From positions 88,978 through 152,977 of the forward strand of contig JADNRV010000133.1 in the NCBI GenBank assembly GCA_015499995.1: 64,000 nt of DNA, given 5' to 3'. Positions within the stretch are counted from its first letter, which is position 1. Each line of letters opens with the position of its first letter. The notes under the pieces are model-generated. The model was not told the origin of the DNA. It made no database searches and saw only the letters and a list, made by a program, of their open reading frames with translations. The translations under genes were made by a program, and so were the position numbers. Below are positions 58,100-64,000 of the stretch, one piece after another. Source of the stretch: Flammula alnicola (taxonomy: Eukaryota > Basidiomycota > Agaricomycetes > Agaricales > Strophariaceae).

Positions 58100-59085
58100 A
58101 ATATAGACGTAGAGTATTATTTGAGCATTGACGCAGAATATTTCAACGTAGACGCAGATTATTTCAACGTAGACGTAGAGTGTTATTTCGACGGAGACGC
58201 AGAATATTTCAACGTAGACGCAGACGACTTCAACTTGGTTGTAGAATGTTATTTTGACGTAGACGCAGAATATGTTGACGTAGACGCAGACGACTTCAAC
58301 TTGGTTGTAAAGTGTTATTTCGATGTAGACGCAGAATATGTTGACGTAGACGCAGATGACTTCAACTTGGTTGTAGAGTGTTATTTTGACGTAGACACAG
58401 ATTATTTCGACGTAGACGTAGATTATTATTTCGACGTAGACATAGATGACTTCAACTTGGTTGTAGAGTATTAGTTCAACCGAGACGTAGATGACTTCAA
58501 CTTGGTTGTAGATTTTTATTTTCGCGTAGAGAAATAATCCACCTCTATGTCCACATTGACATTATCTACATGGAAGTGATCTGCGTCTACGTTGAAGTGT
58601 TTTACGTCTACATTGAAATAATCTACGTAGAAACAATCTACGTCTGTTTATGTTGAAATAGTCTATGTCTATATTGAAATGAGCTACGTCTACATTGAAA
58701 TAATAATCCACGTCTACGTCTACATTGAAATAGTCTACCTGGATGTTGAAGTGATCTACGTCTACAATGAAATAGTCTACGTCTATACTGAAATAATCTA
58801 TATATGTTCAAGTAATCTACATCTATGCTAAAAGAATAATCTACGTTTATGTTGAAGTAATCTACATCTATGTTGATATACTCTACGTCTAAGCTAAAAA
58901 GTTGTCGTCTATCTATGTTGATACAATCTACGTCTATACTGAAATATTGCTATGACTATCTAAGTTGATATAATGCACGTCTATATTGAAACAATCTATG
59001 ATGGTCTACGTCAAACTAATGTATGTCTGTCTATGTTGAAATAATCTACGTCTAGCTATATCGAAACAATCTATTATAACCCAAG
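58100..59085. repeat. GACGTAGA-type array, right copy, switching strand at about 58540
   Basis: From 58100 to about 58530 the units read GACGTAGACGCAGA on the plus strand, partly in a 66-bp higher-order unit with TTCAACTTGGTTGTAGA. From about 58540 to 59070 the same motif reads as its complement (TCTACGTCTAC, ATTGAAATAATC). The long open frame at 58121-58474 is a repeat artefact. Confidence 0.9.
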
Positions 59086-59770
59086 TCAGTGATATGATTT
59101 CAACAGAGATTAGTGATTACACAGTATTGCCAATGCAAGTTAGTCAGATGACCGAGTAGTAATACAGTGCAGTATAAACACAAGTCAATGAAATGATATT
59201 GACAGAAATGCAGCTAGTATAAACACAGTATTAGCGACAGACATGAGTGAGATAATGTTAAGACAAACAGCATAAAGATACAAGTGAACAAGATAATATG
59301 GATAGAAACCGGTAGTTGTAGCGCAATATAGCAGTACAAGCTTGTAATAGAAACAAGTGAGATAATATTAGTGTAGATAGAGAAAGGTAACAGAATAAGT
59401 TTACGCAAAGTTGTAGTATAATATTGTACAAGTAAGTGATATGATAGTAATAGAAAGTGACAAGTATAAATACAAGTCAGAGACGCAATTGCAATGCAAG
59501 TAAGTCAGTTAGATAGTGATACAAGTTGACAGTAACAATACAAGTGAGTAACAAGATATCAATTGCAAGTAGTAGTAGCCAGATAATACAAGTCAGAGAC
59601 ATGATAGTAATCAAGATACAAGTCAGCAATAGCATATAAGTAAGTAATAGTAGCATTGAGTGGAAGTTGGAGTAGAAAGAGTGTTTAATGGTTGAACCCA
59701 GTCCCATGGAGCATGGATAGAACCCCAACCCGAGTGTTTGAAAGAGTTGAATGTCAAGTTAGGGCCGAGT
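59086..59770. repeat. AT-rich degenerate repeat (ATACAAGTNAG-like)
   Basis: Irregular recurrence of ATACAAGT, AAGTGAG and AAGTCAG words, with no fixed period that I could establish. No coding region. Confidence 0.6.
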
Positions 59771-59789
59771 GCCACGTACAAGGATAATG

Positions 59790-59807
59790 TTAGGGTTAGG
59801 GTTAGGG
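59790..59807 (+). repeat. Interstitial telomeric repeat, three TTAGGG units
   Basis: Three perfect TTAGGG units in the same orientation as the terminal telomere. This fits an older chromosome end onto which more distal sequence was added. Confidence 0.92.
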
Positions 59808-61302
59808 TAGTGGAGATCCTCACCACCGCCGGAGCAGTGGCAAGGGCGTACCGTTGTGTTGGGGTTCAAGCGGGATGCAAAAGGGCTCAAGTCGTCTTGA
59901 CTTGAAAGCAACTTTTCGGTTGAACCTCTTCAGTGCATCCTGGCTCGTATTTATACTGCCTGAGCATAGGCAGTGTACCAACGTGCGGGTATTATTGCGC
60001 GAGATGGCGCAATAATGGTGCGATAAGGTGTGTTAGGCCTTGCCGTCCAAGCCGACCCACGGTTCTTAGCTTCCGCTTGGACAGGTGACCACGAATGGAC
60101 CCATCGAAGCATGGCATGAAACACGCGGCCGATTACCCGGAACCCATGCATGTACTTTTCATACATGACTCACGTTCCAGCAGCATGTGGTGGGGCCTAA
60201 CCGGCTGACCACCGCTGTACTGGAAACAAAAATAGCGTGTGCGTGCGCCACAATTCTAATAATAATAATGCTTCTAAAGAAGCCGGAACCGGCAGCGGTA
60301 CAGTTTTCCCACTGGCGACCCCAGGTCTCTAAATATAGCAACACGTGCGTAACCAACGTGTGACAGGCAAGGGGTATCCGGCTTTCCATGCCGAGCCCGC
60401 ACTAGACCGGTTACTACCCGGCCCCGAGCATGTACTCCCGCGCTTAACATTCGGAACCTAGCGCCTAAATGCAATTAGAGCGCGCGTTAACGCACGGGTA
60501 TATCTCAACCACAATACGTCCGCAACGATAATAGCACAAGTCGGACCGAGATGCCCGAGAAACCCGAAGTTCCCCGAACACCAGCCAGAATAGCAGTGTA
60601 CGTCCTTGCCGTCACCCCTGGACTACTCCAACTGTTCCCGATCTCAAAGCCGAAGCCTTGCTAAGGTTGGTATATTCTCCGCTCCCACCCCGACGAACTT
60701 CCCGCCGGGTCGCGGTCCCTTAACCACACCACTGCGCTGCACCGCGACTAAGCCGTATCGAACGTTCTGTTCCCCGCACAGCCGCCGTTAAGCTACCGTT
60801 TGGGCGTACTAGTAAGAGACTCGAATAAGTACTTGGGCCGAAGCTTTCACGAATAAGAGTAGCCGTCACTTGGCGTATCCTCGCGTTTTGACACACTTGA
60901 GTACATAGCTCGTTTTTAAGACCCGAAGGCCCCCTTACTAACCGAAGCTTTTAGGGTACTTGCGTCACTTATAGGCGTAAACTCTGGGACTCCTGTCGGT
61001 GATATTTCAACCTAAGGGCGCCTACAGTCCACTCAGCTGGTCCGATCCCTGAAGCGATCATCTGCAGGTTGGGGGATCAAATCCCAATGACAACTTGCAC
61101 TGTCTTATTTTAGAACGAACGACTACGCTCGATACTAACGAATTACCTAGTGCCTGATATCGATTAAGACGAACCAGGGCCTATTACGGTTTCCATACCT
61201 TCCATACTACCTTCGGCTAGGTTTCTGGGTTAACGGTTAGGGTTCGGGTTCGGGTTTGAACCGAGCCTAAAAGGCAAATAGTAAATATCTTCGTTTGGAT
61301 AT
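59808..61302. other. Non-coding DNA 3' of the Penelope-like element
   Basis: GC-rich, with no convincing gene. It contains a perfect 10-bp hairpin at 59991-60016 and degenerate telomeric repeats (GGTTAGGGTTCGGGTTCGGG) near 61237-61256. It may be the 3' UTR of the element. Confidence 0.5.
59991..60016. other. Perfect inverted repeat (hairpin)
   Basis: ATTATTGCGC, a six-base loop GAGATG, then GCGCAATAAT. Stem of 10 bp with no mismatch. Confidence 0.9.
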
Positions 61303-63929
61303 TTAACCCAACGAGGGCTCTTCTCCGAAAAATGTATCGTCGAAGAGTACCAGATCGTCCGCAATAATGGGACTATCTTCTTCAGAATTTTGTAGAGGTA
61401 GAGCATGTGTTACCGAGCTCAATACCTCACGTCTCACCTTACCCACAACATCGCCCAGGTTAGGCAAACGTTTGCGGGAGACAAGCCATCGTGCAGTCGT
61501 TAGACCAACTTTACGAACGTCGATCACGTCCCTGACCTCCATACTGTTACTGGTAAACCCCATGGGGCGCAGATACGTAAGGGAGATATCATCCCAACCG
61601 AAGTCAGGATTGTTCAGGGTATCAACCGCTTCCAAATCTATAGGCAACTTAACAGCCGGAACTGACTGGTCACCGTTCGACTCGTCCACTGACATCGACA
61701 CTTCCTCCTGGGCTGGATCCGGAGACCCACTCACGTCAACATCCATCGGTTCGGCCGGAGCCAACCCGCGACGAACATCGAACCCAAGTCCTTCCGCGTA
61801 CTTTGCGATGGTAGTATAATCAATACTAGATATATCGGCTCCGTAACGGGACTTAGCGAATTCGTAAAGTCGGGATAACCTGTTCGAGCGAACCTCGGAC
61901 AGACTGGTTATCCAGCGTTTAACGACAACATTCTGAAGTTCTCGTAGGTCGAACGCTTCCCAGATCGGGTTGAACTCTGATTTCAGGACCAAGAGATCGA
62001 TTATGGCTCCTCCGGTATCCGGTCTTTTGGACCGGTCTCCATTTGCGCTCTCCTCAAAGCGCGCATGCCATCTCTTGTTGGTGTTGTCCTTTAACCATTT
62101 GTTTAACAACTTCAGCGGGTAGCCTCTACTGAGGTAGATACTTCGAAGATCTTGGAGAGCCTCGAAGTAATTAGCAGGATTACTACTAAGTACGGCTAGC
62201 CGTGACATCTCTCCCAAGAAGGTGCCCTTTCGGACATCGAGGGGGTGGTGAGATGCGAACGGGATGCGTTCCAGGTGGTTACGTGCTTTGCGGTAAGGTT
62301 GCCATTCAAGCCGGTTGCTAGCCGGGTTGATGTACAACATCATGTCCAGGAATGCGAGATGAAACTCGCTCACGTCCCACGTAAGTTCGTGCTCGTCAAA
62401 CTTTATGAATGACTGACAATACTCAAGCGCTTCTTCGCGAGAGTTGGCATACACTAAAGCAAGACCGTCGTCGATAAACCGAGCGTAGAACGCCAGTTTA
62501 CCTTTATTTAGCTCGACGGGAGCCCATTTTTCCTCAAAGACAGCGCCCCACAGGTTAGCAACATCCGGGCTACAAGCTACGCCCATTGCTAAACCGCGCT
62601 TCTGCAGGTAAAATGTTTGCTCGAACTTAAAGATAAGATCCATGCACGCAAGCCGCATCGCTCTGTCAGTGAACTTGAAGAGTTGTGTAGATGGGCGTGG
62701 ATTAGATTTCCTCAACCATAGCGATAAAACCGCTTTGATCGCTTCTAAGGTTGGTATCGTTGGATAAAACGCTACGATGTCGAATCCAACGAGGAAAAGT
62801 TTGCGTGTAGGATCAAACGTTGTTTTGGATAACCGAATCGCTAGGTCCTTAGTCCCGCGAAGGACGTAAGGACGCTGTGCTAGGAACGGTTTCAACGTTT
62901 TTGATACAAACTTGGCAGCCGGGTTTACAAGCGCGCTGTGACAAGGCACGATAGGTCTCATCTTTACAGGTTCCTTGTGAATCTTGGGTATACCATAGAA
63001 CACAGGCACGATGAACTTATCGAGCGCTAACTCGTCCGGGACAAATTGCCGCAAAAAATCTGCCAATTGGTCATTACTAAAGATAGCACGAGCGTCCGCC
63101 GACAACTCAATGACCGAATTACATGTTTGTATTAACATGACTTCTGCGTTCTCCCGACTAAATATGGTGTAATTAGTCGCGTCTGAGAGGAGCGCACGTG
63201 TGTTGTCTAAGAACCAGTCCCGAGTTACTATGGATGCACCTAGATTCTTATCCGTTGGCAAAACGATGTAGTTATTGCTTCGGAGGAAGTCCTGGACACT
63301 CTGGTAGTCTACCAGCTCGGGGCGTGGTTCGACTTTGAGTAGCTGAGGTACGACGTTGGCACAGAACGAATCTATGTACGACCTTCCGGCAGCAAGTCCA
63401 TCTTCAATGTAAGGGTGCAATTCGACCGCCTCTGACCGGGGGCGGCGAATATCATAGTCTGGGTCATAGACTTTTTTCTCGGTTTCTCCTTTGCTTTCGC
63501 GTTCTAGCCAGTATAGGCGCCACCTTAGACGATCACACATATCATCGAACGCACGGTAAAGCAAATTTTTATTAAGGTTTTTACCGCTGGAGCTTCCAGC
63601 GCGAGGGAGATACCTTAAACCCGCGGACACTTGTACAGATATATAATTGGGGGCCGAAACCCCCGGACCGAGATGTACGCTGCTACGGAATCTAGCCGCC
63701 TCCACAACCACAGGAGGCGTAGCAGCGATTATATACTGTATGGCGAGGGGGAAAGGGATCAGTAAGATTTCGTCTGGATAGGTGTCAGCTCTATCGTACC
63801 GAAGGGCGGGCACCGCCCGCGTTCCTCCAGCGACGGCAGAGGCAACTACTGCCTCTGCTTCCCTTTGCCTTTGCGTGAGGCCGAACTCGAGGCTTTCGCC
63901 TGCGGTTTCGGCGAATTGTTCGAAGAAGG
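61303..63929 (-). mobile_element. Penelope-like (Coprina-type) reverse transcriptase, 5'-truncated by the telomere
   Basis: The frame is open from the telomere junction at 63929 down to a stop at 61303, at least 875 residues with no ATG near its visible start. RT motifs seen are LPTDKNLGASIVTRDWF, VPVFYGIPKIHK, RPIVPCHSALVNPAAKFV, GFDIVAFYPTIP (first catalytic Asp), KRGLAMGVACSPDVANL and FYARFIDDGLAL (catalytic Asp pair at 62467-62478). These mark the Penelope-like RT clade. No GIY-YIG endonuclease follows; the C-terminus is acidic (EPMDVDVSGSPDPAQEE) and then basic. Endonuclease-lacking PLEs called Coprina are known at basidiomycete telomeres. The sense strand runs inward with its 5' end at the telomere, as expected if the G-strand 3' end primed reverse transcription. 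Confidence 0.9.
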
Positions 63930-64000
63930 TTAGGGTTAGGGTTAGGGTTAGGGTTAGGGTTAGGGTTAGGGTTAGGGTTAGGGTTAGGGTTAGGGTTAGG
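63930..64000 (+). repeat. Terminal telomere, (TTAGGG)n
   Basis: Almost twelve perfect TTAGGG units run to the last base of the window. The G-rich strand points right, so this is a right-hand chromosome end. Confidence 0.98.

Noticed and set aside
58121..58474. 117-codon acidic open frame
   Set aside because: Repeat artefact of the GACGTAGA array.
61020..61085. tRNA-like segment with CTCAGCTGG and a TTGGG...CCCAA arm
   Set aside because: Has a box A-like and T-arm-like feature, but the loop is 9 nt and no acceptor stem pairs; too weak to call a tRNA or SINE.
59808..63929. Hammerhead ribozyme, expected in some Penelope-like elements
   Set aside because: I scanned for CTGATGA ... GAAA on the minus strand and found no convincing core; a covariance-model search would be needed.

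Overview
This window is the right-hand end of a chromosome from a filamentous basidiomycete, most likely an agaric-type Agaricomycete. The last 71 bases are uninterrupted TTAGGG repeats on the + strand, the G-rich 3' end of a telomere. The genes to the left have the short 50-70 nt GT-AG introns, spacing and families typical of mushrooms: a class I hydrophobin, NACHT STAND proteins, ATG4 with a very long low-complexity tail, TYR1 prephenate dehydrogenase, the MRH4 mitochondrial helicase, a kelch/MYND protein and a TET/JBP-like dioxygenase. Most gene models below are spliced by hand from splice sites, reading phase and family resemblance.

Region 1 (1-30.4 kb) is ordinary gene-bearing DNA mixed with decayed sequence. 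It holds the 3' part of a FAR-17a/AIG1-like membrane protein, a small secreted protein, two tandem paralogous NACHT genes, a hydrophobin, TYR1, a six-cysteine secreted protein, a reverse-transcriptase relic, a protein-kinase-like gene, MRH4, a broken kelch/MYND gene, an intact TKL-type kinase and a 13-exon secreted flavin monooxygenase. Region 2 (30.4-42 kb) has ATG4 and a secreted multidomain protein, separated by about 5.5 kb in which I recognise no gene.

Region 3 (43.2-51.1 kb) changes character. A 23-bp minisatellite is followed by a TET/JBP-like 2OG-Fe(II) dioxygenase and a BAH-PHD protein that converge tail to tail, then a proline-rich acidic-repeat protein, then about six copies of a satellite with an exact 318-bp period whose every unit carries a long inverted repeat.

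Region 4 (51.1-64 kb) is the subtelomere proper. GACGTAGA-type arrays and a 22-bp direct repeat bracket a roughly 1,800-codon telomere-linked helicase gene. This gene joins C2H2/DUF3505-like fingers, a domain with the full tyrosine-recombinase signature, and a RecQ helicase. Its frame is interrupted seven times, each time by a -1 step. Beyond it come interstitial TTAGGG repeats and a Penelope-like (Coprina-type) reverse transcriptase that runs open into the telomere, cut off at its 5' end and oriented as expected for retrotransposition onto a chromosome end.
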